DNA of 64,000 bases from Palsa-504 sp963808315 (GCA_963808315.1 CAWEFK010000016.1:124001-188000); one strand, 5' to 3'; positions 38,065-48,304 are shown, counted from the first letter of the stretch. The notes: generated by a model from the letters alone, not told the origin. Made by a program: numbers and translations.

Positions 38065-39736
38065 GTGACCGAGGGATCAGCCGGTGCGGCCGGTGAGCCC
38101 GGTCAGAGCGTGCGCGTCGTCACGCCCGCCCAGCCGCTGACCGAAGCAGGAACCGGGCGTTCCGGCCTGCCGCGGTGGGGATGGGCGGCCGGGCTGGCCG
38201 TGGTGGCCGTGGTCCTGTTCGTGTGTTACGTCCGGCTCTCGGGCACCATCGGTGACAACTCGGACGGCTCCGACCAGGCGCTGCAAGCGTGGGACATGCT
38301 GCACGGCAACTGGCTGCTGCACGGCTGGACCGTCGGAGACGTGTCGTACTACACCACCGAGATCCCCGAGTACATGATCGTGGAGAAGATCATCGGCCTC
38401 GGGACGAACGTGATCCACGTGGGAGCCTGGCCTCACCTACACGCTGCTGGTGCTGCTGGCCGGCTGGCTGGCCAAGGGACGGGCGACCGGCCGCCAGGGC
38501 GTGGTCCGGGCGCTGATCGCCTCCGGCATCCTGCTCGCCCCGCAGCTCGGCAACGGCGTTCACCTGCTGATCCAGCAGCCGGACCACATCGGCACCCAGG
38601 TCCCGTTGCTTGTCGTCTTTATCGTGCTTGATCGCGGGCCGCGGCGCTGGTATATCCCGGCCGCGGTCGCGGTCATGCTCACCTGGGTCATCGTCTCGGA
38701 CCGGGTCGGCGTGTTCACGGCGGCGCTGCCGCTAACTGCGGTGTGCGGCCTGCGCGTCGTGTGGGCGCTCGCCCGTCACCGCGCGCGGCTGACCTCGCTG
38801 ACGTTCGAGATCTCGCTCGCGGCGGCCGGCCTCGCCTCGTTCGGCGTGGCCGAGCTCGTGGTGGTCGCGATCGAGCACCTGGGCGGGTACACCTCTCTCC
38901 CCCTGCCGTCGAAGCTGACCGCCCTGAGCAGCCTTCCTGCGCACGCCGTGCTGAGCCTGGAGGGCATGGGAAACCTGTACGGGGCCGATCTCGCCGGGCT
39001 GTCGCCGGGGTGGGCGCTGGCCACCGCCCTGGTGCACCTGGTGGGCGTGGCCCTGGCGCTCGCGGGTTTCTTCCTGGCGTTCCGGCACTTGTACTCCGGC
39101 GACCTGATCCTGCCGGTGCTGGCCACGGGAATCGTGTTCAACCTGGTCTTTTACATCCTGAGCACCGTCCCCGCCACCTGGTTCGACACCAGGGAAATCA
39201 TCGCCGTGCTGCCCCTGGGCGCCGTCCTGGCGGGCCGCCAGCTGGCCGAGCCGCTGTCCCGGGCGCGGCTGGAGCCGGTGCTGGCGGTGGTGCTGGCCTG
39301 CTACGCGGCCGCCCTCGGATACGGAGCCGTCCAGCCCCCGGTTGCCGACAGCGAGCAGCCGGTGGTCGGCTGGCTCGAGGCCCACCACCTGACCACCGGG
39401 CTCGGCACCTACACGGAGTCGAACATCATCACGCTGGGCAGCGGCGGCCGCGTCGCGGTCAGGACGGTCACCTGGCTGGCCTCCGGAGCCGTCCCGCGCG
39501 CCTACGAATCCGAGGCGTCCTGGTACGACGCGCGGCTGAGCTACGCCAACTTCGTCGTGACCAACAGCGCCGACGGCGGCGGAGTATCCCTCATCCCGGA
39601 CCGCGACATCGTCGCGCTGGCCGGACCTCCGGCGCATACCTATCACTACAAGACCTTCACCATCATGGTCTGGAACCACAACCTGCTGGCGGATCTGGGT
39701 CGCCCTCCGTCGGCGTTCCCCGGCGACGTTCCCTGA
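38065..39736 (+). CDS. polytopic membrane protein, probable glycosyltransferase of GT-C type
   Basis: About 555 residues with ten or more hydrophobic helices. After a first helix (WGWAAGLAVVAVVLFVCYVR) comes an extracytoplasmic loop with GTIGDNSDGSDQALQAWDML, where the acidic residues could serve the GT-C catalytic role. The C-terminal 120 residues are soluble (VVGWLEAHHLTTGLGTYTES). A frame change near 38,430 is bridged by LTYTLLVLLAGWLAK. The start is GTG 38065. The gene precedes a GT2 glycosyltransferase and an SMR-like flippase, which suggests transfer from a polyprenyl-phosphate sugar. Donor and acceptor unknown. Confidence 0.65.
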
Positions 39737-39755
39737 CCAGCCATACACTGGCGGC

Positions 39756-40586
39756 ATGATCAACGGTCACCGGATAAGTGTTGTGATGCCCGCATACAAC
39801 GCGGAAGTTACGTTGTCACGAACAGTAGCTGAACTTGACCGGGATGTGATCGACGAAGTTGTCCTGGTCGACGACGCAAGCACCGACCAGACCGTGAGCC
39901 TGGCCAGGGAACTTGGCTTGGAGCCGATTCTCCACGACGTCAACCTGGGCTACGGCGGGAACCAGAAGACCTGCTACCGGCGGGCGCTCGACCTGGGCGC
40001 GGACATCATCGTCATGGTGCATCCGGATTATCAGTACTCACCGCTGCTCGTTCCGGCCATGGCCTCGATGATCGCCTACGGTGAATATGACATGGTCCTC
40101 GGATCCCGCATCCTGGCCCAGAACTCGGTAGCCCGCGGCATGCCCCGTTACAAGTACGTGGCTAACCGGTTCCTCACCGGCGTCGAGAACATTCTTATGC
40201 AGCAGAAATTGTCCGAGTATCACACCGGCCTGCGCGCATTCAGCAGCACGCTGCTGGCCGGCCTGCCATTCGAGCGTAACTCCGACGATTTCGTGTTCGA
40301 CAACCAGATCATCGCGCAGGCCATTTCGGCGGGCGCCAGGATCGGCGAGGTATCCTGCCCGACCCGGTACCAGGCCGAGGCGTCGTCGATCAACCTGCGC
40401 CGAAGCATCACCTACGGCCTCGGCGTGCTGCAAACGAGCGGGCAGTTCCGACTGCGCAAGCACGGGCTGCGCCAGTACCCCTACCTCGACGTCGATCCCT
40501 TCCTGATCCCGGCGCAGGTCCCGACGGCCGACACCGTCGCCGAGCTGGCCGCCCAGGTCGGGGAGTCGGCCCGAATCGAGAGTTAG
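39756..40586 (+). CDS. family 2 glycosyltransferase (polyprenyl-phosphate sugar synthase-like)
   Basis: 276 residues, one GT-A domain. ISVVMPAYNAEVTLSRTV opens the fold, EVVLVDDAST is the first acidic motif, and GYGGNQKTCYRRALDLGADI and VMVHPDYQYSP supply the nucleotide-sugar and metal motifs. No C-terminal membrane segment is present, unlike DPM/GtrB proteins. The next gene ends in four helices and may serve as its membrane partner. Probably makes a lipid-linked monosaccharide for the neighbouring GT-C enzyme. Start ATG 39756. Confidence 0.85.
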   Translation: MINGHRISVVMPAYNAEVTLSRTVAELDRDVIDEVVLVDDASTDQTVSLARELGLEPILHDVNLGYGGNQKTCYRRALDLGADIIVMVHPDYQYSPLLVPAMASMIAYGEYDMVLGSRILAQNSVARGMPRYKYVANRFLTGVENILMQQKLSEYHTGLRAFSSTLLAGLPFERNSDDFVFDNQIIAQAISAGARIGEVSCPTRYQAEASSINLRRSITYGLGVLQTSGQFRLRKHGLRQYPYLDVDPFLIPAQVPTADTVAELAAQVGESARIES

Positions 40587-40587
40587 C

Positions 40588-41043
40588 ATGGGAGACCGGC
40601 GCGCCCGGGTGCTCGCCGAGCAGGGCCGGGTTAAGGCAGACGGGGAACGGCGCATATCAGGGAGGCGTCAGTTGACCCTAGCAAGCGTCGGGTTGCTGCT
40701 GTTCGCCGTCGCGACGGCGGCGACCGGGCAGGTGATGCTCAAGCACGGCATGCAGATCGCGACGTCCCGCGCGAGCCAGTCGGGCGGATCGCTGGCGCTG
40801 CGCGCGGCCACCTCCCCGTGGGTGCTGCTCGGGCTGGTCGTTTTCGGTGTCTCGGCGATCGCGTGGCTGGCCGCGCTGTCCAAGGTCCCGCTGAGCGTGG
40901 CCTACCCGTTCAATGCGCTTGGCTATCTCGTCATCTTGATCGCGAGCATCCTCGTGTTGCACGAGAAGGCCAACGTCATGACCTGGGTGGGCTCTGCGCT
41001 GGTGGTAGCCGGGCTGCTCATCGTGGTGCTCACCAAGCCGTAG
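40588..41043 (+). CDS. EmrE/ArnEF-like small membrane protein
   Basis: 151 residues. After a charged N-terminal tail of about 30 residues come four helices of SMR/EamA half-size type (LASVGLLLFAVATAATGQVM, WVLLGLVVFGVSAIAWLAAL, PFNALGYLVILIASILVLHE, TWVGSALVVAGLLIVVL). ArnE/ArnF-type proteins flip lipid-linked sugars; with the GT2 gene ending one base earlier, a flippase subunit for its product is a reasonable inference. Start ATG 40588. Confidence 0.75.
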   Translation: MGDRRARVLAEQGRVKADGERRISGRRQLTLASVGLLLFAVATAATGQVMLKHGMQIATSRASQSGGSLALRAATSPWVLLGLVVFGVSAIAWLAALSKVPLSVAYPFNALGYLVILIASILVLHEKANVMTWVGSALVVAGLLIVVLTKP

Positions 41044-41094
41044 CGGGGTCAACGCGGTCACAGTGGCCGGCCTGCCGCGATAGGCTTCCGGACC

Positions 41095-42162
41095 GTGAAG
41101 GCCCTCGTTCTGGCCGGGGGCTCGGGGACGCGGCTGCGGCCGATCACCCACACCTCGGCCAAGCAGCTGGTACCGGTCGCCAACAAGCCCGTGCTGTTCT
41201 ACGGGCTCGAGGCGATTCGCGACGCCGGAATTACCCAGGTCGGGATCGTGGTCGGCGACACCGAGCCGGCCATCCGGGCCGCGGTGGATTCGGGTCAGGC
41301 GTTCGGCCTGGAGGTGACCTACATCAGGCAGTCCGCGCCGCTTGGCCTGGCCCATGCGGTGCTGGTGGCCAAGGACTTCCTTGGCGACGACGACTTCGTC
41401 ATGTACCTGGGTGACAACTTCATCGTGGGCGGCATCACCCCCCTGGTGGAAGAGTTCCGGAGCTCACGACCGGACGCCCATGTCATGCTGACCTCGGTGG
41501 CGGACCCGCGCGAGTTCGGGGTGGCCGAGCTCGACAGCGACGGCCAGCTCATCGGCCTGGAGGAAAAGCCGCAGCAGCCGAAGAGCGACCTGGCGCTGGT
41601 CGGCGTGTACATGTTCACGCCGGCGGTGCACGAGGCGGTCGCGGCGCTGGTGCCGTCGGGGCGCGGCGAGCTGGAGATCACCGAGGCGATTCAGTGGCTC
41701 TTGCTCAACGGCCGTAAGGTCACCTCGACGATCATCTCGGGGTACTGGAAGGACACCGGCAACGTCGCGGACATGCTGGAGGTCAACCGGGTGGTGCTCG
41801 AGGGCGCCGAACCGGCGGTGGCCGGAGTGGTGGACACGGCGAGCGAGCTGATCGGCCGGGTGATCATCGAAGCCGGAGCCAAGGTCACCGGGTCGCGCAT
41901 CCTGGGACCGACCATCATCGGCGCCGGGACCGAGGTGACCGGCTCCTATATCGGGCCGTTCACCTCCGTCGGCCCGGGCTGCGTGATCGACGACAGCGAA
42001 ATCGAGTACTCCATCGTGCTGGCGGGCGCGTCGATCCGCGGGGTCCGCCGGATCGAGGCGTCTCTCATCGGGCATTATGTCGAGGTCACCCCCGCCCCCC
42101 AGGTGTGCCAGGCGCACCGGCTGGTGCTCGGTGACCACAGCAAGGTCCAGATCAGCTCCTAA
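41095..42162 (+). CDS. rmlA: glucose-1-phosphate thymidylyltransferase, long StrD-like form
   Basis: 355 residues. It makes dTDP-glucose from dTTP and glucose-1-phosphate, the first step to dTDP-L-rhamnose. The nucleotide motif is LAGGSGTRLRPITHTSAKQL. FVMYLGDNFIVGG has the metal Asp, and GLEEKPQQPKSDLALVGVYM follows. The C-terminal hexapeptide beta-helix (GRVIIEAGAKVTGSRILGPT) marks the long RfbA/StrD type rather than the short E. coli RmlA. Start GTG 41095. First gene of an rmlA-B-D set. Confidence 0.93.
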   Translation: MKALVLAGGSGTRLRPITHTSAKQLVPVANKPVLFYGLEAIRDAGITQVGIVVGDTEPAIRAAVDSGQAFGLEVTYIRQSAPLGLAHAVLVAKDFLGDDDFVMYLGDNFIVGGITPLVEEFRSSRPDAHVMLTSVADPREFGVAELDSDGQLIGLEEKPQQPKSDLALVGVYMFTPAVHEAVAALVPSGRGELEITEAIQWLLLNGRKVTSTIISGYWKDTGNVADMLEVNRVVLEGAEPAVAGVVDTASELIGRVIIEAGAKVTGSRILGPTIIGAGTEVTGSYIGPFTSVGPGCVIDDSEIEYSIVLAGASIRGVRRIEASLIGHYVEVTPAPQVCQAHRLVLGDHSKVQISS

Positions 42163-42209
42163 GACCCGGTGAGTCCAGTCAAGCTTCGGCTCGTCAGCGT
42201 GGAGGCCGC

Positions 42210-43226
42210 GTGAGAATTCTCGTAACGGGCGGGGCCGGATTTATCGGCTCGCACTACGTGCGCACCATCTTGTCCGGCGGGTACCCGGGCTTCCAGGACG
42301 CGGAGATCACGGTCCTGGACAGCCTGACGTACGCGGGTAACCTGGCCAACCTGGACCCGGTCGCGGCCAGCCCCCGGCTGAGGTTCGTGCGGGGGGACAT
42401 CGCCGACCCCGCGCTGGTGCGCTCGCTGGTGCCCGGGCACGACGCGGTGATCAACTTCGCGGCCGAGACTCACGTGGACCGTTCGATCAGCGGCGCGGCT
42501 CCGTTCGTCGCCACGAACGTGGCCGGAGTCCAGGTGATCCTGCAGGCCTGCCTGGACGCCGGGGTGGGGCCCGTGGTGCAGGTGTCCACCGACGAGGTGT
42601 ACGGCAGCATCGCGTCGGGTTCGTGGACGGAGCAGTCGCCGCTGGCGCCGAACTCGCCGTACTCGGCGGCCAAGGCGGGCGGGGACCTGATCGCCGGCGC
42701 CTACGCCCGCACCCACGGACTGGACGTGCGGATCACCCGCTGCTGCAACAACTACGGCCCCTACCAGTATCCGGAGAAGGTCATCCCGCTGTTCGTGACC
42801 AACCTGCTCGACGGGCAGCCGGTCCCGCTCTACGGAGACGGCGGCAATGTCCGCGGCTGGATCCACGTCGACGATCACTGCCGCGGGGTTCAGCTGGTGC
42901 TGGAGCGCGGCGAACCGGGAAAGACCTATCACATCAACGGCAACGCCGAGCTGACCAACCTGGAGCTGACCGGCGTGCTGCTCGAGGGCTGCGGCGCCAG
43001 CTGGGACATGGTCATGCGGGTACCCGACCGCAAGGGGCATGACCGGCGCTACTGCCTGGACGACAGCATCCTGCGGGCCATGGGGTATGCGCCGCGGGTC
43101 CCGTTCCGCCAGGGCCTGGAGGAGACGGTGCGCTGGTACACCGACCACCGCGCCTGGTGGGAACCACTCAAGCAGCCCGCCCCGGCCCCGGACGCCGCCC
43201 CGGCCGTCGCCGGGAGCACGCCGTGA
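42210..43226 (+). CDS. rmlB: dTDP-glucose 4,6-dehydratase
   Basis: 338 residues. The NAD motif GGAGFIGSHYVRT is at the N-terminus. The catalytic region is STDEVYGS with the conserved acid pair, and YSAAKAGGDLI supplies Tyr-xxx-Lys. YGPYQYPEKVIPLF and RGWIHVDDHCRGVQLVLERG complete the family pattern. It converts dTDP-glucose to the 4-keto-6-deoxy sugar. Start GTG 42210. It overlaps rmlD by 4 nt. Confidence 0.95.
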   Translation: MRILVTGGAGFIGSHYVRTILSGGYPGFQDAEITVLDSLTYAGNLANLDPVAASPRLRFVRGDIADPALVRSLVPGHDAVINFAAETHVDRSISGAAPFVATNVAGVQVILQACLDAGVGPVVQVSTDEVYGSIASGSWTEQSPLAPNSPYSAAKAGGDLIAGAYARTHGLDVRITRCCNNYGPYQYPEKVIPLFVTNLLDGQPVPLYGDGGNVRGWIHVDDHCRGVQLVLERGEPGKTYHINGNAELTNLELTGVLLEGCGASWDMVMRVPDRKGHDRRYCLDDSILRAMGYAPRVPFRQGLEETVRWYTDHRAWWEPLKQPAPAPDAAPAVAGSTP

Positions 43227-44134
43227 CCCGGTGGCTGGTCACCGGCGCCGACGGCATGCTCGGTACGGACATGGTGACCGCCCTGGCCGCCCGCGGCGAG
43301 CCGGTCACCGGGCTGAACCGCGCCGGGCTTGACGTAGCCGACACCGCCGCGGTCGCCGCCGCGATCGCCCGGAGCCGGCCGGAGGTGGTCGTCAACTGCG
43401 CGGCCTGGACCGCCGTGGACGCCGCCGAGGCGGCCGAGGAACGGGCGCTGGCCGTCAACGCCGGCGGCGCGGCCAGCCTGGCCGCGGGCTGCGCGGCGGC
43501 CGGGGTCGCGATGGTGCAGCTCTCGACCGACTACGTCTTCGCCGGGGAGGCGGGCCGGCCGTACGCCGAGGACGACGTTCCGGCCCCGCGCACCGCCTAC
43601 GGCCGCACCAAGCTGGCGGGTGAGCGGGCCGTGCTCGACCGGCTGCCCTGGTCGGGCTATGTCGTCCGGACGGCGTGGCTCTACGGGGCGCACGGGCGGA
43701 ATTTCGTCCGGACCATGATCAAGCTCGAGGGGCAGCGACCGTCCGTCGACGTCGTCGACGACCAGCACGGCCAGCCCACCTGGACCGCCGACGTGGCGAG
43801 CCAGATCGTCGCGCTGATCCAGGCCGCCGCCCCGCCGGGCGTCTACCACGCCACCAGCAGCGGGCAGACGACGTGGTTCGGCCTGGCCCGGGAGATCTTC
43901 GGCCTGCTCGGGGCGGACCCGGACCGGGTGCGGCCGATACCGAGCAGCCAGCTGTCCCTTCCGGCGCCCCGGCCGGCCTACAGCGTGCTCGGCCACGGCG
44001 CCTGGGATCGGCTGGCGGTGCCGCCGATCGGCGACTGGCGGGCGGCCCTGCATCGCGCCTTCCCCGAAGTCCTCGCCGCGGAGCGCGCCGCGGCGGCGGC
44101 CGGGTCAGCGGCGGCCGGGGCACCGGTCGCCTAG
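43223..44134 (+). CDS. rmlD: dTDP-4-dehydrorhamnose reductase
   Basis: 303 residues. The NADPH motif is VTGADGMLGTDMV. STDYVFAG is the classical RmlD motif, AYGRTKLAGE holds Tyr-xxx-Lys, and VRTAWLYG and VVDDQHGQPTWTADVA complete the fold. It performs the last reduction to dTDP-L-rhamnose. The start GTG 43223 overlaps the rmlB stop (GTGA). The tail is Ala-rich and overlaps the convergent rmlC gene by 4 nt. Confidence 0.93.
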   Translation: MTRWLVTGADGMLGTDMVTALAARGEPVTGLNRAGLDVADTAAVAAAIARSRPEVVVNCAAWTAVDAAEAAEERALAVNAGGAASLAAGCAAAGVAMVQLSTDYVFAGEAGRPYAEDDVPAPRTAYGRTKLAGERAVLDRLPWSGYVVRTAWLYGAHGRNFVRTMIKLEGQRPSVDVVDDQHGQPTWTADVASQIVALIQAAAPPGVYHATSSGQTTWFGLAREIFGLLGADPDRVRPIPSSQLSLPAPRPAYSVLGHGAWDRLAVPPIGDWRAALHRAFPEVLAAERAAAAAGSAAAGAPVA

Positions 44135-44775
44135 CGGCTCCTGGCTAGCGGGTCCTGCGCGCGGGGGTCCTGCGCGCGCGCCGCCTGCCGGAGGCTGTCG
44201 GTGTAGGCCTCGCAGTCGGCGTAAACCGGCAGCAGCCCGGCCTGGCGCGCCTGCTCAAGCGTCGGAGCCTCGGCGTCCTTGGGCGAGAGCACTGGCTCGG
44301 TACCGGACGGCCACTCGATGCCGATGGCCGGGTCGAGGGGATGCACGCCGTGCTCGCGTCCCGGCGCGTACGGCGTCGAGCAGAGGTAGATGACCGTCGC
44401 CTGCTCGCTGAGGGCGGTGAAGGCGTGGCCCAGTCCCGCTTCCAGGAACACCGCCTGCTGGCTCGAGTCATCCAGGCGCACCGCCTCCCAGCGCCCGTAA
44501 TCAGGCGAGCCGACCCTGATGTCGACGATGACGTCCAGAATGGCGCCGCTGACGCACGTGACGTACTTCGCCTGCCCGGGAGGAACGGCGGCGAAGTGCA
44601 CACCGCGGATGACGCCCCGGCGCGACACCGAGCAGTTGGCCTGCGCGGTCTGTGGCCAGTACCCGAGGGACTCGGACAGCTCACCGGCCCGGAACCATTC
44701 CAGGAAGTGCCCTCGGTCGTCCCGGTGCACGGCAGGCGAAAACGTCCAGGCACCGCCGATGCTGGTCGGCTCCAT
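44131..44775 (-). CDS. rmlC: dTDP-4-dehydrorhamnose 3,5-epimerase
   Basis: 214 residues. It has the cupin core of RmlC: HRDDRGHFLEWFRA, QANCSVSRRGVIRGVHFA with the catalytic His, and KYVTCVSGAILDVIVDIRVG. VFLEAGLGHAFTALSE and YLCSTPYAPGREHGVHPLDP have the Tyr. The step lies between RmlB and RmlD. It is encoded convergently rather than in the rmlABD operon. The last residues show a short AQDPRAQDP duplication. Start ATG 44775. Confidence 0.93.
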   Translation of the reverse strand: MEPTSIGGAWTFSPAVHRDDRGHFLEWFRAGELSESLGYWPQTAQANCSVSRRGVIRGVHFAAVPPGQAKYVTCVSGAILDVIVDIRVGSPDYGRWEAVRLDDSSQQAVFLEAGLGHAFTALSEQATVIYLCSTPYAPGREHGVHPLDPAIGIEWPSGTEPVLSPKDAEAPTLEQARQAGLLPVYADCEAYTDSLRQAARAQDPRAQDPLARSR

Positions 44776-44863
44776 TCCTCACTCCTTCGCTAAAGGCCGC
44801 CGCGCTAGCCGGCCGCCGCTATGCTTCACTTCGACCGCGAGGGAACGCTAGCAGGAGGATTCG

Positions 44864-45819
44864 TTGTCGCTGGGAGAAAGTAACACCTTGGCGTACTCAC
44901 GGACCCAGGCACCCCCGGCCGTCCGGTGCGCCTGGTGCGATCACCAGTTCGACCACGCCGATCAGGTTCTTACCGGCCGGGTCCGGTGCGCCCGCTGCGG
45001 TGTGGCGACCACGTCGCCCTGGCCGAGCGACGAGCAGCTGGGCGCGGCCTACGCCGACTGGTACCGGCCCAGCTCGGGCCGGTTCTCCGGTCTGGGCGAC
45101 AAGGTGATTCGCCGTACCCGGTCGGCACTCGCCGACCGGCTGCACCGGATTCTGCCGCCGGCCCTGTTCTCGACGTGGGCGCAGGCGACGGAACCCTGGT
45201 CAAAGCCTTCGTGGCCCGCGGCCGGGAGGCGGTCGGCCTGGAACCGTACGCGTCGGAGCCGCGACCGCACATCCGCGCCGACGAGGTCGAGGACGTGGAC
45301 GTGGACGGCAGCTGGTCGGCGGTCATCTTCTGGCATTCCCTCGAGCACCTGCGCGCACCGGCCCGGGCGCTGAGCCACGCGGCCGGGCTGCTGGCCCCCG
45401 GCGGGACGCTGATCGTGGCGGTACCCAACGCGACGAGCCTGCAGGCCAGGGCGTTCGGCGATCGCTGGCTGGCCCTTGACCTGCCGCGCCATCTGGTCCA
45501 CCTGAGCCCGCCGGCGCTGCTGGCCAAGATCGAGGCGCTGGGGCTGCGGGTCGAGCGGGTGAGCTACCTGCGGGGCGGACAGGTCGTCTTCGGCTGGGTC
45601 CACGGTTTCGTCGGCAAGCTGCCCGGGCACCCGGACCTGTACGACACCATCCGCCGCAGCGAGGCGCGTCAGGCCGCCCAGGGTACGGCCTTTCGCCTGT
45701 ACGCTCTGGGCGCGGCCGTGGTGGCCCTGCCGTTCGCCCTGGCGGCCACCGCGGTCGAGGTGACGGCCCGCTCGGGCGGCACCATCTACATCGAGGCGCG
45801 GAAGGACCCGGTAACGTAG
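44864..45819 (+). CDS. class I SAM-dependent methyltransferase with N-terminal zinc ribbon
   Basis: About 317 residues. The N-terminal zinc ribbon (RCAWCDHQF ... RCARCGVATTSPWPSD) is typical of sugar or lipid methyltransferases in polysaccharide clusters. After a frame change near 45,165 the SAM motif GPVLDVGAGDGTLVKAFV follows, then IFWHSLEHLRAPARAL and LAPGGTLIVAVPNATS. A hydrophobic C-terminal helix (ALGAAVVALPFALAATAVEV) may anchor it. TTG 44864 is chosen because AGGAGG lies 5 nt upstream. Confidence 0.82.
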
Positions 45820-45824
45820 GCCGC

Positions 45825-47957
45825 GTGGCTGATGCGCTTCCCGGCCGGCCGTCGCCCCTGGGTGCGACGCCGCGCGATGGCGGGACCAACTTCGCGGTGG
45901 CATCCCGGATCGCCGACGCGGCCGAGGTGTGCCTGTTCGACGAGGCCGGCACCGAGTCCCGGGTCTCGCTGCAGGACTACGACAACGGGGTATGGCACGG
46001 GTTCATCCCCGGGGTCGGTCCCGGGCAGGCTTACGGGTACCGCATCCAGGGTCCCTACAACGCGGCCAAGGGACTGCGCTGCAACCCGGCGAAACTGCTG
46101 ATCGACCCCTACGCACGGGCGGTACGCGGGGAGGTCAGCTTCGGGCCCGAGGTGTTCGACTACGACTGGGACAACCATGACGCGCCGAGCCCGCTCGACT
46201 CCGCCGGGCACGTGCCGCTCAGCCTGGTCACCGACCCGGCCTTCGACTGGGGCGACGATGCCCCGCTGCGACGCGACTACGCGGACACGATCATGTACGA
46301 GGTCCACGTCAAGGGCTTCACCATGCGCCACCCGGACGTGCCCGCCGAGCTGCGCGGGACCTACGCCGGGCTGGCGCAGGCGGCGGCGACCGGGCACCTG
46401 ACCCGGCTGGGCGTGACGGCGGTGGAACTGCTGCCCGTGCACCAGTACGTGCCCGATGACTTCCTGCTCAAGCGCGGGCTCACCAACTACTGGGGCTACA
46501 ACACGATCGGGTACTTCGCGCCGCACCGGGCCTACTCCGCCGCGGTCCGTTCCGGGGACGGCGCCGGCGGCCAGGTCGCCGAGTTCAAGGCCATGGTCCG
46601 GACCCTGCATCAGGCGGGGTTGGAGGTCATCCTCGACGTCGTCTTCAATCACACCGCCGAGGGCGGCGAGGGCGGCCCGTCGCTGTGCTTCCGCGGCCTG
46701 GACAACACCGCGTACTACCGGCTGGACCCGGGCCACCCGGATCAGTACTACGACACGACCGGGACAGGGAACTCGCTGGACGCCGGCAGCCCGGTCGCGC
46801 TCCGGCTGATCATGGACTCGCTGCGGTACTGGCTGACCGAGATGCACGTCGACGGGTTCAGGTTCGACCTCGCCGCCACCCTGGCCCGCCAGGACGGCGG
46901 GTTCAGCCGCCTGTCGGCGTTCTTCGACCTGGTCGAGCAGGATCCGGTGGTGTCCCAGGCCAAGCTCATCGCCGAGCCGTGGGACGTCGGGCAGCTGGAC
47001 AGCTACGACCTCGGCCGGTTCCCGGCCCTGTGGCGGGAGTGGAACGGCAAGTACCGGGACAGCATGCGGGACTTCTGGCGCAGCCAGAAGGTCGGCCTGG
47101 GCGAGTTCGCCACCCGGTTCGCGGGCTCGGCGGACCTGTTCGGCGGGAACTCCGACGGGGCCGAACGGCGGCGGCCGACCGCGTCGGTGAACCTGATCAC
47201 CGTGCACGACGGCTTCACGCTGGCGGACCTGGTGTCCTACGACGGCAAGCACAACGAGGCCAACGGGGAGTCCAACCGGGACGGCGCCAACGACAACCGC
47301 TCCTGGAACAGCGGCGCCGAGGGTCCCACGGCGGACCCCGGCGTGCTGGCGCTGCGCGCGCAGCGCTCCCGGGCCATGCTCACCACCCTGCTGCTCTCGT
47401 TCGGCGTCCCGCTGCTGCTCGGCGGCGATGAGCTGGGCCGGACCCAGAACGGTAACAACAACGCCTACTGCCAGGACAACGAGATCTCCTGGGTCGACTG
47501 GTCCGCCACCGATGACGAGCTGCTGTCGTTCACGCAGAACCTCGTGTCGTTCCGCCGATCTCATCCGGTCTTCCGCCGGCACCGCTTTCTCACCGGCATC
47601 GAGGCCACCCAGCTTGGCTGGTACACCCCGGCCGGGACGCCGATGACCCAGGACGACTGGGCCGACGGTAACGCCCTCGCGCTCGGCGTCTACCTGGACG
47701 GCTCGGATGACCCGGACACCGCCCCGGACGGACGGCCGCTGCTGGACGACGACTTCCTGGTCCTGGCGAACGCCTGGTGGGAACCGCTGGCGTTCACCGT
47801 TCCCGCGGTCCGGGCCGGGCAGAGGTGGCACACCGACATCGACAGCTTCGACCCGGCGGGCGCCGGGGCCGCGCCGCAGCGCCAGGCCGGGGAGCAGGTC
47901 ACCGTCGGGCCCCGTTCCGTCGTGGTGCTGCGCGGCCCGCTGGGCCCGCTGGATTAG
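45825..47957 (+). CDS. glgX: glycogen debranching enzyme
   Basis: 710 residues, full length, GH13 subfamily 11. It removes alpha-1,6 branches from glycogen. The N-terminal CBM48 is followed by the (beta/alpha)8 barrel: ILDVVFNHTAEG (region I), VDGFRFDLA with the nucleophile Asp (II), LIAEPWDVG with the acid Glu (III) and NLITVHDGFTLADLVSY with the transition-state Asp (IV). NYWGYNTIGYFAPH is also typical. The start is GTG 45825, 5 nt after the methyltransferase stop. Confidence 0.95.
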   Translation: MADALPGRPSPLGATPRDGGTNFAVASRIADAAEVCLFDEAGTESRVSLQDYDNGVWHGFIPGVGPGQAYGYRIQGPYNAAKGLRCNPAKLLIDPYARAVRGEVSFGPEVFDYDWDNHDAPSPLDSAGHVPLSLVTDPAFDWGDDAPLRRDYADTIMYEVHVKGFTMRHPDVPAELRGTYAGLAQAAATGHLTRLGVTAVELLPVHQYVPDDFLLKRGLTNYWGYNTIGYFAPHRAYSAAVRSGDGAGGQVAEFKAMVRTLHQAGLEVILDVVFNHTAEGGEGGPSLCFRGLDNTAYYRLDPGHPDQYYDTTGTGNSLDAGSPVALRLIMDSLRYWLTEMHVDGFRFDLAATLARQDGGFSRLSAFFDLVEQDPVVSQAKLIAEPWDVGQLDSYDLGRFPALWREWNGKYRDSMRDFWRSQKVGLGEFATRFAGSADLFGGNSDGAERRRPTASVNLITVHDGFTLADLVSYDGKHNEANGESNRDGANDNRSWNSGAEGPTADPGVLALRAQRSRAMLTTLLLSFGVPLLLGGDELGRTQNGNNNAYCQDNEISWVDWSATDDELLSFTQNLVSFRRSHPVFRRHRFLTGIEATQLGWYTPAGTPMTQDDWADGNALALGVYLDGSDDPDTAPDGRPLLDDDFLVLANAWWEPLAFTVPAVRAGQRWHTDIDSFDPAGAGAAPQRQAGEQVTVGPRSVVVLRGPLGPLD

Positions 47958-48304
47958 AACGCGCCCGCGTGTGCCTGCGCCCACTGCCTTTACGTTAGAA
48001 ATCGGGTGCTCAAACCACGACGGTGCGGGCCTCCGAAATATCACCGGGGATTTCCCCCCGGGCCTGCCCCGGGGGTGCCCCGGGACTGCGGGCCGGGTCG
48101 GCAGGCGGCGGCCCGAGCCGTTCGTCGGCTAGAGTGAAAGCAGCGACCTGCGCCTGTTCCTGCGGAACCTCGGGGTTGTTCTCCTATCTTGGCGGTTCGA
48201 TCATGGTGCAGTTCGGCGGGCCGGTGGTGATGCGTCCGGTGTCCGAGGGATCGACGTGACCTATTCCAGACACAGAGCTACCGAGACACCGTGAGGAAGA
48301 GCCG
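47958..48304. other. intergenic region, nothing recognised
   Basis: About 350 bp between glgX and the oxygenase gene. GC-rich runs (CCCCGGG repeats near 48,055-48,085) could form minor hairpins, but no terminator with a T-tract and no ORF is supported. Confidence 0.4.

Noticed and set aside
45786..48044. Very long minus-strand open frame (752 codons) opposite glgX, and similar ones opposite the DUF4331 and SGNH genes
   Set aside because: Long antisense frames are a by-product of high GC codon use; composition is Arg/Gly/Pro-rich with no motifs, whereas the plus-strand genes are complete and recognisable.
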